Notes: generated from the sequence alone by a model not told the origin. 64,000 nt of DNA from Hypericum androsaemum (GCA_963995505.1 OZ023195.1:4670109-4734108); one strand, 5' to 3'. Shown: positions 48,968 through 61,450, counted from the first letter of the stretch. A program made the numbers and translations.

Positions 48968-49881
48968 GGGTCTGGATTGGGTCTGGATTGGGCACGGAAT
49001 GCTCAGATTCCGAACCGTTCGGAATGAAGACACGCGGGGACTTTTTTGCAAACGCGCTAAAATTTCGGGACCAAAATGAAAAAAGCCACGCACAAACGCA
49101 GGCCGGATACAAATGCCATTATCACGTGACTGCGCATGCCAGTATCACATAACTGCGCATGCCACTATCACATAACTACGCATGCCAGTGTGACCTTTTT
49201 GCAAAAATGCTAAAATATGGGGGACCAAAATGAAAAAAACCACGCGCGCCATTATCATCAACGGGACTTGCCACTGTCACAAAATACACATGCCATTATC
49301 ACATAACTGCGCTTGCCATTATCACATAACTGCACTTGCCATTATCACATAACTACGCTTGCCACTGCGGTCCCCCCTTCACTCCAAACCGTACGGAATC
49401 GATTCCTTCACTCCGTGCTCAATCCAGACCCGTCTGGATTGGGCACGGAATGCTCAGATTCCGAACCGTTCGGAATGAAGACACGCGGGGACTTTTTTGC
49501 AAACGCGCTAAAATTTCGGGACCAAAATGAAAAAAGCCACGCACAAACGCAGGCCGGATACAAATGCCATTATCACGTGACTGCGCATGCCAGTATCACA
49601 CAACTGTGCATGCCACTATCACATAACTGCGCATGCCAGTGTGACCTTTTTGCAAAAATGCTAAAATATGGGGGACCAAAATGAAAAAAACCACGCGCGC
49701 CATTATCATCAACGGGACTTGCCACTGTCACAAAATACACATGCCATTATCACATAACTGCGCTTGCCATTATCACATAACTGCACTTGCCATTATCACA
49801 TAACTGCGCTTGCCACTGCGGTCCCCTTTCACTCCAAACCGTACGGAATCGATTCCTTCACTCCGTGCTCAATCCAGACCC
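48968..49881. mobile_element. Dimeric TIR element with 21-22 bp repeats, single 9-bp duplication
   Basis: A perfect 9-bp duplication TGTGGAAAG (48959-48967 and 49882-49890) encloses two head-to-tail units of about 450 bp. Outer ends are GGGTCTGGATTGGG and, reversed, GGGTCTGGATTGAGC. Each unit has CACGGAATGCTCAGATTCCG, GGAATGAAGACACGCGGGG, clusters of 21-22 bp repeats (GCATGCCA[C/G]TATCACATAACT) and a CACTGCGGTCCCC end. A 9-bp duplication suggests a Mutator-related, non-coding element. Confidence 0.75.
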
Positions 49882-49890
49882 TGTGGAAAG

Positions 49891-51782
49891 AAAGTGATTG
49901 GCACTTGGTTTGCTGTAGCCAATTCAAACAAGTAAATAATAAAAGGTAATGCCCAATTCCAAGAAAAGTATCTCCTAGTATGAAATCCTTAGTTGCATTA
50001 CTTAGTAGACAAAACAGATTCGAATTTGTGTTGTTTGTAGGAATTATTTCAGCTTTCATAATGATGTTTTGGCCATTTTAACAAAAGTCAAGAACTATTG
50101 TATTCCACCAAAATAGTTGGCCAAAAAATGATATATTACCAGATAACGTATATCGACACGCACCACTGTAATAAACACTATCTAAGTACAATACCAAAAT
50201 GACTCCAAAAAAATAAAAACCAAAAAATCATAAGATCATTAAAAAAAACCCAAATATACATCATAAGGTTTTGTTGGGATATAAGACATATGCACTTTAT
50301 TTTGTTTTCTTCTTTTTTCTTTTACCTATGTGTTGTATTTATCATACTTACATGAAAGGTTTTTAGACGGTTTTACCTTAAAAAATTCCAAGACATGTGC
50401 GTACGCAATTGTTAAACTCCACAAACACAATATAGTGGAATCATTTCTCATTCTTTTTTATCCGTGCATATTATATGAAATTCCAAAATAATAGCTCCTG
50501 AGCTCATCACCATTATCACGTTTCAAAATAAAAATAAATTAATTAAAATTCTATCTGCTTATCATTTTGAACCTCTGTCATCATTCCATAGTGGCATAAA
50601 TAGCAATTTTAACTAGGTGCAGAATATAACTCGACAGACTTTATTTAATAATGGTTAAGGACTATGCTAATTATCTTAAAGATATATATATTTTGTATTA
50701 ACTTTCCTTATCTTTGCCTAGAAAGTGGAGAAGTAATGTTTGACATGGTCATCATCCACCACTTCTACCAAAATTCTAAAAGTCCTGTTAGGATATACGG
50801 CTAATCCTCAAAGTATACCATCCTTGACCTTATTTTCAGTAGACATCATGTTCCATATTTTCAGGAATCAATTATTAAGTCAAATCAGTAAAAAAAGGTC
50901 AAATCTGTAATTTAGACTCAAGGCTTATTAAGTCTTGGTTAAATCAACTTATTTTAGTAGACTAAGAACAAATTAAGAACAACTGCTCAATCTTCTTTTT
51001 GGGTTAGGAGATCAACCACTCAATCTTTTATAAATGTTACATTAATCTTTCGGATCTTTAACCATTTTGGTAAGACTGCAATAGTTAGTGTGAAATGACC
51101 AGCCTCAATCTCATGATGCGATCATATATGCGGGGAGGTGATATATACAAACTTACTTATCCGTTACGGATAATAAACGAAGATTTGAGATTGTACTCCG
51201 AAAATGAAATTACATAAAAAATTTTAAAATAAAAGGAGAACCTATTTGGGAGATTCAAAAGGGAAGAACTCGTGGAACAGATTCTTCATTAAATATTAAC
51301 ATCATTAACACGATTTACATGCCGTTTAACACGAGAGAGCTTTTAAAGTGTCCACGCTCAAATTCATGAATTAAAAGAAGATATAATTATAATGTATCTT
51401 GCACTATGCAACATAAAAAATCATCATGTGATACACATTATTATTTTTAAATAACACAGTACAATTGACAGGATGGCAACAAAGGACCCTTAAAAGTTTC
51501 ATTAAAAATACTCTCCAAATTATACTCTTTCGTCCGAGCATATAAATGTTCACAAGTTCAAATTTATTTGTACTTACCTTAAAAAACTAATTTCGATTTA
51601 TAGAATACTCAGTAGTCAGTACAGCCTCGCAACACAGATTTGAATTGACTATAATATTCGAATTACGATAAAAAAAATTCAATAAAAGAAACACAAATTT
51701 AAACTAACCGTCTCTATCCTAGTACTTAAGAAAAAGAAATCCTTATCCAAAAGCTTGACACGTCTTCTTTACACGTTTCCCA
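49891..51782. other. Intergenic DNA upstream of the trehalose-phosphate synthase gene
   Basis: AT-rich, with no recognised coding frame or repeat. The final few hundred bases presumably contain the promoter of the gene at 52595. Confidence 0.4.
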
Positions 51783-51790
51783 TATAAATA
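51783..51790 (+). promoter_or_regulatory. TATA box of the TPS gene
   Basis: TATAAATA in CCCATATAAATACCATC, followed by a CT-rich leader from about 51810. A 5' untranslated intron is likely: acceptor TTTGTAG at 52539-52545, donor near 51964 (GGTGAGG) or an alternative nearby. Confidence 0.6.
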
Positions 51791-52571
51791 CCATCTCGCC
51801 CTCCCACCTCTTTTCCGTTTCCAACTTTTTCACCTCCATCTCTTTCTCTCTCCTCCTTGGCGTGCTCGCTCTGTTATTTCCGTCAAACAAACAAGTCGCT
51901 AACTCGCGCGTTCTAGGCGGAGCAAGAGTTACATTTATTGGACGGTCTCCGGTCGTCGTCGCCGGTGAGGCCAGTCTCGTAATTTCCTTTGCAGAAAACC
52001 GCTCGCGAGTTGCTCTGTTTCTTCTCTCTCTCTCTTTTGTGTCGAATTTCTTTTATTATCTATTTTTATGTTTGTAATTTTAAGTATTATAATTATTTCC
52101 ACTTCGGTAGTATTTTTCTTTATATTTCGTGATTAGTTTTATTTTTTTAGTTTCGTTTCTCTGGAAAAAATATAAAAAGATTTCGATCCATTTTATTTAT
52201 TATATTCCATTTCCCCTGTTTCTCTCAATGTATAATTATAAAAATTAGGAGAGAGAACTTAAAAAATGTTAAAAAGGGCTTAGAATTGAGCTCAATCTGG
52301 TTGCTAGCAATCCACTTGCTAGGGTTCTCTCAAACCCGTACCGCCTTTTAATTAACCGCCAAACCTTCAATGCGTGTTTCTTAGTACTTGAATCAATGCC
52401 GGTCGCCTCGGGTCGGGTAAACTGGTGTGAAATGTTGTGTTTCTATGCCAATGTTGGGGGTTTTGGAAATGTGTTTTAAGTTATGAGCTTCGCGGCTTTT
52501 AATTGCCGAAAGTAATTGTTCTTTTTATTTTTTGTTTATTTGTAGGATTTGTTTCTTTTTGTCATTGTGGA

Positions 52572-52616
52572 ATGCCCCTACGGTTGGATGAATTATGGTG
52601 TCTAGATCGTGTGTGA
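52572..52616 (+). promoter_or_regulatory. Two upstream open frames overlapping the TPS start
   Basis: An ATG at 52572 opens a 14-codon frame ending TGA at 52614-52616, and an ATG at 52588 opens a 5-codon frame ending TAG at 52603-52605. Both overlap the main ATG at 52595 in other frames. If in the mature leader, they should reduce translation of the main frame. Confidence 0.6.
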
Positions 52617-55489
52617 ATCTCCTGGACTTGGCGTCGGGAAGCATGTGGGATATACCCCGTACTCCCAGACCTCTTCATAGAGTGATGACTGCTCCTGGGA
52701 TTATCTCTGATGTGGATGGTTGCAGCAGCAATGAGGGGGACTCTGAAGTTTCTTCCTCCAGTTTCCGGGAGCGGAAAATTATAGTCACTAACATGCTGCC
52801 TTTGCATGCTAAAAGAGATGCCGAGTCTTCGAAATGGTGTTTTAGTTTGGATGAGGATTCTATTTATTTGCAACTAAAAGATGCGTTTTCCCCAGACACG
52901 GATGTTATATATGTAGGTTGTTTGAAGGCTGATATAGATTCCCGGGAGCAGGAAGAAGTTGCACAAAAGCTGCTCGAGGAATTCAACTGCGTTCCTGTAT
53001 TTTTACCACACGATCTTCAGAAGAAGTTTTATCTTGGGTTCTGCAAGCAGCAGCTGTGGCCTCTTTTCCATTACATGCTGCCAATGTGCCCAGACAATGG
53101 AGAACGCTTTGACCGCTCTCTTTGGCAGGCATATGTTTCAGCGAACAAAATGTTTGCCGATAAGATTATGGAGGTTATTAATTCGGATGATGATTATGTC
53201 TGGATCCATGATTATCACTTAATGGTTCTGCCAACCTTCTTGAGGAAACGCTACTACCGTATCAAGCTTGGGTTCTTCCTCCACAGCCCATTTCCTTCCT
53301 CTGAAATATACCGAACTTTGCCAGTTCGTGATGATATTTTGAAGGGACTTCTCAATTGCGATTTGATTGGTTTTCACACTTTTGATTATGCAAGACACTT
53401 CCTCTCATGCTGCAGTAGAATGCTCGGCTTGGATTATGAATCTAAGAGGGGGCATATCGGACTTGATTACTTTGGACGAACGGTGTACATTAAGATTCTT
53501 CCTGTAGGTATCCACATGGGCAGGCTTGAGTCAGTAATGAATTTGCCTTCCACATCGGCAAAAGTGAGAGAGATCAAAGCGCAATTTGCTGGGAAGAAAT
53601 TGATTCTTGGGATTGATGACATGGATATCTTCAAAGGCATCAGTCTTAAGTTATTGGCTATGGAATATCTGTTGCAGCATTATCCAAAGCTGCATGGGAA
53701 AGTGGTCCTCGTTCAGATTGTGAATCCTGCAAGGGGTTCTGGGAAAGATGTCGAAGAAGCCAAGAGAGAGACATACTCAACTGCCGAAAGAATAAATGAT
53801 GCCTATGGCTCATCGGAATATAGGCCTGTGGTGCTGATTGATCGTCCAGTTCCTCGCTATGAGAAGACTGCTTATTATGCTGTTGCTGAATGCTGCATAG
53901 TCAATGCTGTGAGAGATGGGATGAACTTAGTTCCTTATAAATATGTCGTGTGCAGGCAAGGAACCTCTTATATGGATGATGCCATGGGCATGCAATCAGA
54001 TAGTCCTCGCACAAGCATGCTTGTTGTGTCTGAGTTTATTGGTTGCTCACCTTCTCTAAGTGGAGCTCTAAGAGTGAACCCATGGGACATAGAGGCTGTA
54101 GCTGATGCTTTAAATGTTGCTACTACAATGCGGGAATCTGAGAAACGGTTACGTCACGAGAAACACTACCGGTATGTTAGCACTCACGACGTAGCTTATT
54201 GGGCTCGCAGCTTTATGCAGGATTTGGAAAGGTCTTGCCAAGATCACTTTACTAATAGGTACTGGGGAATAGGCCTGGGCCTGGGTTTCAGAGTGGTGTC
54301 TGTTCATCCTAGCTTCAGGAAGTTATCTGTTGACCACATTGTCTCAGCATATAGAAGGACAAACAGGAGGGCAATATTTCTTGACTATGATGGTACTGTT
54401 ATTCCACAATCTTCAATCATCAAAAGTCCCAGCCCTGAAGTTATCTCTGTGCTGAAAACTTTATCCAGTGATCCAAAGAACACGGTATTCATCGTTAGCG
54501 GGAGAGGGAGAGCTTCACTTAGTGAGTGGCTTGATCCCTGTGATATGCTGGGAATCGCTGCCGAACATGGATATTTCATAAGGTATTGTTACTCTGTTGT
54601 GTAATTTGCATGCATGACTTACCACAGCCTACTGTAGCCATTGAGGCCTAGCTCAAGTGGCGAAGGGTGGGACTGGGAATCAAGAACCAATGTTCAAACT
54701 TTGGAGGAGTCAAAGTCTCCTTGTCACAAAAAAAGGAGTTACTATAGCTAGCACATCACTAGTTAGTCTCATACTGATCCTTTTTTCCTCTTGCAGGTGG
54801 AATAAAGCCTCGGACTGGGAAACCATTAGCGGAGCTTCTGATCGTGATTGGATGAATATTGTAGAACCTATAATGACGCAATATACAGAGGCAACTGATG
54901 GTTCCAGTATGGAGATAAAGGAGAGTGCTTTAGTGTGGCACCATCAAGATGCAGACCCGGATTTTGGGTCCTGTCAATCTAAAGAAATGGTCGATCATCT
55001 TGAAAGTGTTATTGCAAATGAACCTGCCGTCGTAAAGAGGGGTCAGCACATTGTTGAAGTTAAGCCTCAGGTACACTGTCCTATCCAATCAAGTGGGGTT
55101 ATCCTGTAAATAGTCTCCTTCAAGTTTTGTCACCGTATTGATGGACCTTTGGTATTCTTTTGTTCAACATGCAGGGAATTAGTAAAGGTGTTGTTGCTGA
55201 AAAGGTACTCGCAAGTAAGATTAACAGTGGTCAACCACCCGATTTTGTAATGTGCATTGGCGATGACAGATCTGATGAAGACATGTTTGAGAGCATTTTG
55301 CGCACCGTCTCTGGTCCAGCCAGAGCAGAGATTTTTGCCTGCACTATTGGGCAAAAGCCAAGCAAGGCAAAGTATTTTCTCGACGATGCTGCTGATGTTG
55401 TAAAACTGCTGGAAGGCCTTGCAGCTGCTTCGAGCCCAGAACCCAAGTACAGCATAGAGAACAGAGTTTCTTTTGATTGTGCTGCTTGA
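52595..55489 (+). CDS. Class II trehalose-6-phosphate synthase/phosphatase-like protein
   Basis: Seen: exons 52595-54582, 54797-55070 and 55175-55489 join in phase to 858 residues, the normal size for plant class II TPS. The opening MVSRSCVNLLDLASG and RVMTAPGIISDVDG matches the TPS8/9/10 group. A glycosyltransferase family 20 domain spans about residues 55-550 (WIHDYHLM, GFFLHSPFPSSEIYRTLPVR, DLIGFHTFDYARHF). A haloacid dehalogenase-like phosphatase domain follows (FLDYDGT, FIVSGRG, CIGDDRSDEDMF). Family knowledge: class II proteins generally lack measurable synthase activity and are thought to act as regulators in trehalose-6-phosphate and energy signalling. The large first exon is typical. 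Intron 1 contains a SINE. Which of TPS8-10 it corresponds to is not resolved. Confidence 0.93.
54641..54739 (+). mobile_element. SINE in TPS intron 1
   Basis: About 99 bp flanked by TACTGTAGCCA (54630-54640) and TACTATAGCTA (54740-54750). It has a box-A-like CTAGCTCAAGTGG, a box-B-like GTTCAAACTTTGG and an A-rich end, the layout of a tRNA-derived SINE. It makes up nearly half of the 214-bp intron. Confidence 0.7.
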
Positions 55490-56154
55490 CTTGGATCCAT
55501 TTCACGCTTCTCCAACATGTGGAGCTCTTCTTGAGGCTAGTCCAGCCGTTCGATCAATGGATTGTATGAGAAGCTCTTGGCCGGCCGCCATAGATGTCTG
55601 CAACTGATCCAGAATCTCTCGGGTGTTCAACAGTGGCTGATAATTTGAACGTGGCTCTCGATCCAGTGTGATCTTGATTTCGGAGGAATGGCGAATTAGT
55701 TACCTTTACGTACTGGGTTCGCTTTGAACTTGTGTATATTTCGTTTAGTTTAGTTTCCTGGTGCGTATAGTAGCACTGGTCAGAAACATGTTTGGGGTCA
55801 TTCTTAACTGGGCGAGAAAAGAGTTGTTAGGAGAATGTTTACCCAACTCGAACATGAATTATATATTGTAGGTTGGTGTTCGGATACGGGGCTGCGTCGA
55901 CCAAAAATCAAACACTATTGCAATCTGTTACTAAAAATAAATATACACCGAACAAGTTCATCAAATTTACATGTGTGCTTGAAGCTTGGTCCATCAACAG
56001 TAACTCCAAGTTTTGCAGAAAATTGGAAGAACGATTATCTGATGACGACCTGCAAAAGTTCATCTGCTTCTCCTACTGCAAAATCCGGGTTAACCGACAG
56101 GTTGCTATTCATGCTTAGTGCAACATCTAAGAGCTGAATACGGGTTTCTATTCC
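55490..56154. other. Convergent 3' flanks of the TPS and histone deacetylase genes
   Basis: 3' untranslated regions of two genes facing each other, about 665 bp apart at their stop codons. Several short open frames are chance reading of these ends. Confidence 0.6.
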
Positions 56155-58636
56155 TCAAATAATCGGCTTCACATCCTTTTTGTCATCTTCCATGTCATCC
56201 GAATCGAGCCTACAAACATGAGAGTGTTTGTGAGGACAGAGTTCAGTATATTCCATGATTGGATATGAATACTATAATACTTCATCTGAAATAGCTTCTA
56301 TGTTTTACCTCGACTCCCTAGCCGGATACGGAGTATCCATGGTAATTTCCCTCTTCAGTCTGATACGAGGCTCCTTATCTTCTTCTTCATCAGAAAAATC
56401 ATCATCCCCGTTCCATATTCGAGGCTTTGGTCTTCGCTCCATGTTCTCTTCGCGCTACGGCAATAAATCATCCAAACTTGGTAAGTATATGAGTAGAAAA
56501 GGTTGATAAGAAAACTTAGCAATAAAAGCTAACCTCCTCTGGCACTTGAAAGGTGGGCGGTGTCATTTGGAAAGGTACACTTGGTGAATTAGGTAGTCTA
56601 GAGAGCTGCTCTAGCAGTATGTTCCTGGATAGAGTGCACAGCTGTTAAGGGTGGAAATAGGGGAGACAAGAAAAAAAGCGAATGTGGCGTACTGCACATT
56701 ATTGATAATTTTTCGACGAAACAACGAAGCAATTCGAGTAATCAGACATAGCAATCTTGCACAAAAGGAAACAGCACGCTCACAGGCATGGATATGCCAA
56801 CTCTCCAGTTTAAATAGGTGATGCAAATCAATATCGAGAGTATTTTCTATAAACAAATGGATAAAGCAAAGTACCTTATTCTCTCCATGTCCTTTGGGGA
56901 GTTCAGGTTCTCCATGTTTGAAGTTTCAACATGAAGAGTGTAATCAGGGCCAAAATACTCGTAATACTCATTGTATGGTAGTTTATTCTCTGGTTCCACC
57001 CCTACTGCAACAGCTGTCTGCAGATATATAGCAAAATGTTAAAAAATGCGTGCAACTATGTCTTTGTATTTGTGTTGTCTGTGTTGGAGTGTATATATGT
57101 TGTGTGTGCCCAAGAGGTAAAAAGATAAAGACCTCGTAGCACCAGCAGCGGGCGACATTACGGATAGTATAACCGCCACCACCCAACACCATTAAAGGGA
57201 CGTTAAAGGATCTGAGAAACCGTAGACAATCAGCATGTCCCTTCACAGACAAATTAAAGCATCCGAGTCTATCGCCAGACAAGGAATCTGCTCCACATTG
57301 GAGAACCACTGCATGAGGCTGATAAACTTCCATAACCTTTTGAATGATTGGACGAAATAGACTCCGGAACGTTTCATCATCTAACCCATCATTCAAGGGA
57401 ACGTTAACGGCATAATTCTTCCCTCTCCCTTCCCCAGTGTCTTTAATGTGTCCCGTGCCAGGAAAGAAATCTCCGAATTTGTGGAATGACACCGTCATGA
57501 CACGGTCAGTGGTGTAGAATGCTTCTTCAACACCATCTCCATGGTGGACATCAATATCTACGTACAAAACCCGCTGTCCAACAACAAAAACAACAATATG
57601 CACTAAATCAGCCAACTTTTCAAAATCAAGTGACAACATCCAAAAGCAGCCAAACATGAGGATCGCAAGAATAATTCAGAGTCAATGCACAAACACGACA
57701 TTGCAATTTTATCGATTGAGCGTGCACCTCTGCATCTCGTAATGTTGCACATCCCGAAGTCAATGCTCCCCTTTTCCCCTTCCCCCAACAACTACCCAGA
57801 CTCGACCCCGAAATTCTCGGGGCTTCATGACTTTGACCACTAGACCAATGCGCCCTTCGCTCGTCAAAGCTTTCTTGATTCGATCCCAAACAACACTTTC
57901 CGCCTAAATGACTTCCCGAATTTTGCCCCGGAAGTTGTTTTTCACCCTAAGTAGTTTTCTCATTGCGTAAAATATTATGTTTATTTGAAGCCGAAAAGCA
58001 TTTTCTAAAGGAAGCCTAATTTTCCTAATTTGGCACCAAAAAACCCTAACAAACCCTAACAATCCAAAGGAGAAGTGATTTAATAACGACCTGGTGGACC
58101 TTGAGGAGCTCGAGGATCCCCAAAACGATGTCGTTGACGTAGCAGAAGCCGGACGCCTCGCTCTTCTTGGCGTGGTGGAGCCCCCCGGCCCAGTTGAGCG
58201 CGATGTCGGCGTCCTGGCGGTTGAGCTTGACGGCGGCGCCGAGGGATCCGCCGGCGGAGGCCCGGCAGAACTCGAAGAGGTCTTCGAAGACGGGGCAGTC
58301 CTCGCCGACGTTGAAGCGCTTGAGGCCGCGCGCGGCGGAGGGGTCGGCGAGGGAGGACGGGGAGACGGATCGGAGGAACTCGACGTAGTCATCGGAGTGG
58401 AAGCGGCGGACGTCGACCGCGTCGGCGAGGAAGGGGCGGTTGACCTCCATCCGGCGGTGGAGGGCGTAGTGGACGATGAGGTTGTGGGCCATCCGGATCC
58501 GGTGGGGCTTCATCGGGTGCCCTTGCCCGTAGTAGTAGTTGCCTATCGTCGGCTCGTAGAAGTACGCCACGCGCCGCTTCCGCGCGTCTTCTCCCGGCGT
58601 CGGCAGCGACGCGCCTCCTCCTCCGGCGTCTCCCAT
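56155..58636 (-). CDS. HDA6: Class I (RPD3-type) histone deacetylase, HDA6-like, 6 exons
   Basis: Seen: exons 58636-58091, 57573-57133, 57017-56875, 56624-56534, 56454-56309 and 56209-56155 join in phase to 473 residues, close to the 471 of Arabidopsis HDA6. The deacetylase domain (about residues 20-330) contains [35 protein letters not shown] with the active-site His pair, [14 protein letters not shown] with metal ligands, [11 protein letters not shown] and [14 protein letters not shown]. An acidic tail follows ([12 protein letters not shown]). [10 protein letters not shown] and the [15 protein letters not shown]-terminus favour HDA6 over HDA19. Role: removal of acetyl groups from histone lysines in nuclear co-repressor complexes, with transposon and rDNA silencing known for HDA6. 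Exon 1 is strikingly GC-rich compared with the rest. Confidence 0.93.
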
Positions 58637-59621
58637 TTCTTTTCTTTTTCTCTCTCTTCTGTTTTTGAGGGCTTCTAATTTCTATAAACTTCTCGTACCT
58701 ACACTCCGATACTATGTATATATACACACACGTACTATGTTTTATTTTAAACCACAATGTTATTAACACTTATTAAATCGAATAATCTAATTTTAAATTG
58801 AATGATATTTTAATATGTGCAGTAACTGGTACATACTATGTATTTATATATGCAAATTAATTTGACTTCTTACTTAAAAATTACAACCAAAATTGCATTC
58901 TATATCCAAAATAGTCCTAAGAAAACATGATACTTAGCTTAGACTTGGCATGTCCCCCCTAGAATCCGTCACTTGCGAAACGAAAATAAATATTTTTTTA
59001 TCCGGTATTAAACAGCAGCTACAAAAAGAGATTCATTAACTCGTTATTTAGTTCGAATAAATACAATTTTTTTGAGGAGTATTAATATCGCAACATAAAT
59101 TGTAAATGCATGGATAATAGAATAGGTAATAAAACAAATTTGCTGCGCACTATATTCATTGGGCAAAAACGGGTCGTAAGAGCCGTGATTTGGTGGCAAA
59201 ACTGTAATACATTTCTAATTACTCATAAGAATCTAAGTGTTCACAAGAATCTAAGTGTTTTCTTAAGGTAAAATTTTTATCAAGAAAATTCCTTGTCAGA
59301 TTTGAACCCCAAAATTTCATCAAATCATTACACGCTTATGTTGTTAGGCTAAATGTACTTTCGCACGACAATCTGAAACAAACTCTCATATATTATTGCG
59401 TATATATAGTCCTATTCCTATACGTTTGCTAGTCAATTCAATTACATTAATGTTGATGAAAATTTGAATTGATGTCGATACAATAAGAGATTTTAGGATA
59501 TGATCAGAGTTTTCGATTATTATAAAAGAAGACATTTTCTTTAGCTGGGTACAAGGAGCCCTCGTAAGTGGATCTAAAGTAGGTTCTTGAATTTCATTTG
59601 GGAATTCCTCAACAACAACAA
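58637..59621. other. Upstream region of the histone deacetylase gene
   Basis: A short leader precedes the start codon, with TATATA text near 58715-58725 as a possible core promoter. Beyond about 58760 the DNA is AT-rich and unrecognised. A possible SINE remnant with GATTTGAACCCC (reverse box B) lies near 59270-59350. Confidence 0.45.
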
Positions 59622-59630
59622 AAATTCATT

Positions 59631-60107
59631 GGGAAAAATCCACAAGTACATTGTGGTTTGCTCGATTATTAAAGATAGGTTTGTGGTTTTAAACTCATCA
59701 AAAAGGGTCATGTGTTTTCACGGGCTCATCAATTAAAGGCTCGGATAGCTCCCCGAGCCTAGTCAGCGTCCATTGGGCTCTCCACATCAGAAATAATATT
59801 GTTTTTAATCTTATGTGGTACGCCACGTAGGATTTTTTAACTCGAAAATGCTGACGTGGCAAGTTAAAATTTTCAAACAACCCCACATCATCATTTTCGA
59901 GTAGAAAAAAATCCTACATGGCGTGCCACATAGGATTAAAAACAATGTTGTTCTGACGTGGAGAGCCCAATGGACGCTGACTAGGCTCGGGGAGCTATCC
60001 GAACCTTTAATTGATGAGCCCGTGAAAACACAGGACCCTTTTTGATGAGTTTGAAACTACAATCCTATCTCTGATAATCGAGCAAACTACTAATGTGGAC
60101 TTTTCCC
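59631..60107. mobile_element. Mutator-type foldback MITE
   Basis: A perfect 9-bp duplication AAATTCATT (59622-59630 and 60108-60116) flanks a 477-bp near-perfect palindrome with arms of about 220 bp: GGGAAAAATCCACA on the left, GGGAAAAGTCCACA reversed from the right. The TIR shares AAACTCATCAAAAAGGGTC with the element at 11280-12501, so both belong to one family. No interior coding. Confidence 0.88.
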
Positions 60108-60116
60108 AAATTCATT

Positions 60117-61255
60117 TGGGATAGAAAAACAACGGCGGATGGTAATTGGTTCACCAGCGAGGCCGGCCCATGAGACTGTGAGCCCAAATCCTTGTGTGAA
60201 TTGATATGGTAAGGAATAATTCTAATTTGGTAAGATTATGGATGGTAATAATAAAATTATTTTTAACATTTATGTATTATTAATATTTGATATAAAGATT
60301 TTTGTTAAATAAAAAAATCCTCTACTCAATACGAGTTTTGAGTACTTGGTCATAATTGGGTATGCAAGTGACTACATATATGAATTCTTAGGAAAAAGTG
60401 CCTACAAGTATCCTTTTGGGACATCTGAAAATTGGAAGAGAAGATTAGCATGGTTTCTCTGCTGATGACACCCACAAATCGAGAAATAACACCACCAGTG
60501 ATCCGGCTCGATTTGAACGCAGAATAACTAATTAATTTATTGAGTATTTTGAATGATTCGAAAATAAATAAGAATAGATCAAAGAACACCTCTTAAGTTT
60601 TTTGAAGGAGCATTGTGCAAGTGAAGTATAAAACAATTTTTTGGTTAAAAATAGTGAAAAGGCGCGCGAGACCCAATGAAGAAAAACTAATAGCTTAACC
60701 AACAAACACTTGGATCAAATGACGATAGATATGTAATATGTTCTAGCTTAATCAAGATCTCGGATTCGATTTTTTGGGAACGTAGCAATGTTAAATATTT
60801 ATTGGGAGAGCTTTGCCACCTTTCAAAAATTTTACTCGGCTAGAACTTGAATTCGTCAGCCCAATAGGTCAGATACCAAGTAGTTTAAAAAAAAGAACTA
60901 ATAGCTCAATCCCAACATTTTTTTATTTAAAAAATGACCCATTAAAGTCCAATGCGATTTCAAGGTAAGCGAGAATATAGGCAAAAGCAGAAATAATGTA
61001 TGTATAGATAGATGTACAGTGCAATACCCACAACCCACAACCAATCACATTACACATGGCAACAGCGCATATTTTAAGTACTACCCGATTAAAATGTGAG
61101 TTAATCGAGTCTAGTAAATATTGAAATAACAAATCATATAAACAATAAATCTAGGAATATAAAACACATGAATACAAATTAAATATTGGTCACACAGAAA
61201 TGATTCACCCACACTACGCTGAGGCAGCCGTTCCGGTGACCACACTTTGCATTTT
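60117..61255. other. Intergenic, no gene recognised
   Basis: AT-rich DNA with no supported coding frame, RNA gene or repeat structure. Confidence 0.4.
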
Positions 61256-61450
61256 ACCTAGGGGTGAGTTCGATGCGGTTTTACGGTGTCGGTGTGAATT
61301 CTGCACTTTTAGTTTTGTGAAAATTTACACCGTCGGTGTGGCAGTATCGAAGAAAACTGCGGTGGTGTGGTTTGATAGTTTTGCGATTTCATAGTGCAGT
61401 TTGCGGTTTGCACCACAAAATCGGGCCCATTTCGTTAGGCCCATTTAGTG
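61256..61450 (+). mobile_element. hAT-like element fragment
   Basis: TAGGGGTGAGTTCGATGCGG at 61260 looks like the terminus of a non-autonomous hAT element with the usual CGGT/CACC-rich interior. No matching right end was found, so it is either truncated or misassigned. Confidence 0.35.

Noticed and set aside
58094..58678. A 194-codon + strand open frame across HDA6 exon 1
   Set aside because: It is antisense to a GC-rich coding exon; the absence of stops follows from GC-rich codon use, and the sequence is repetitive Val/Glu/Gly text with no domain.
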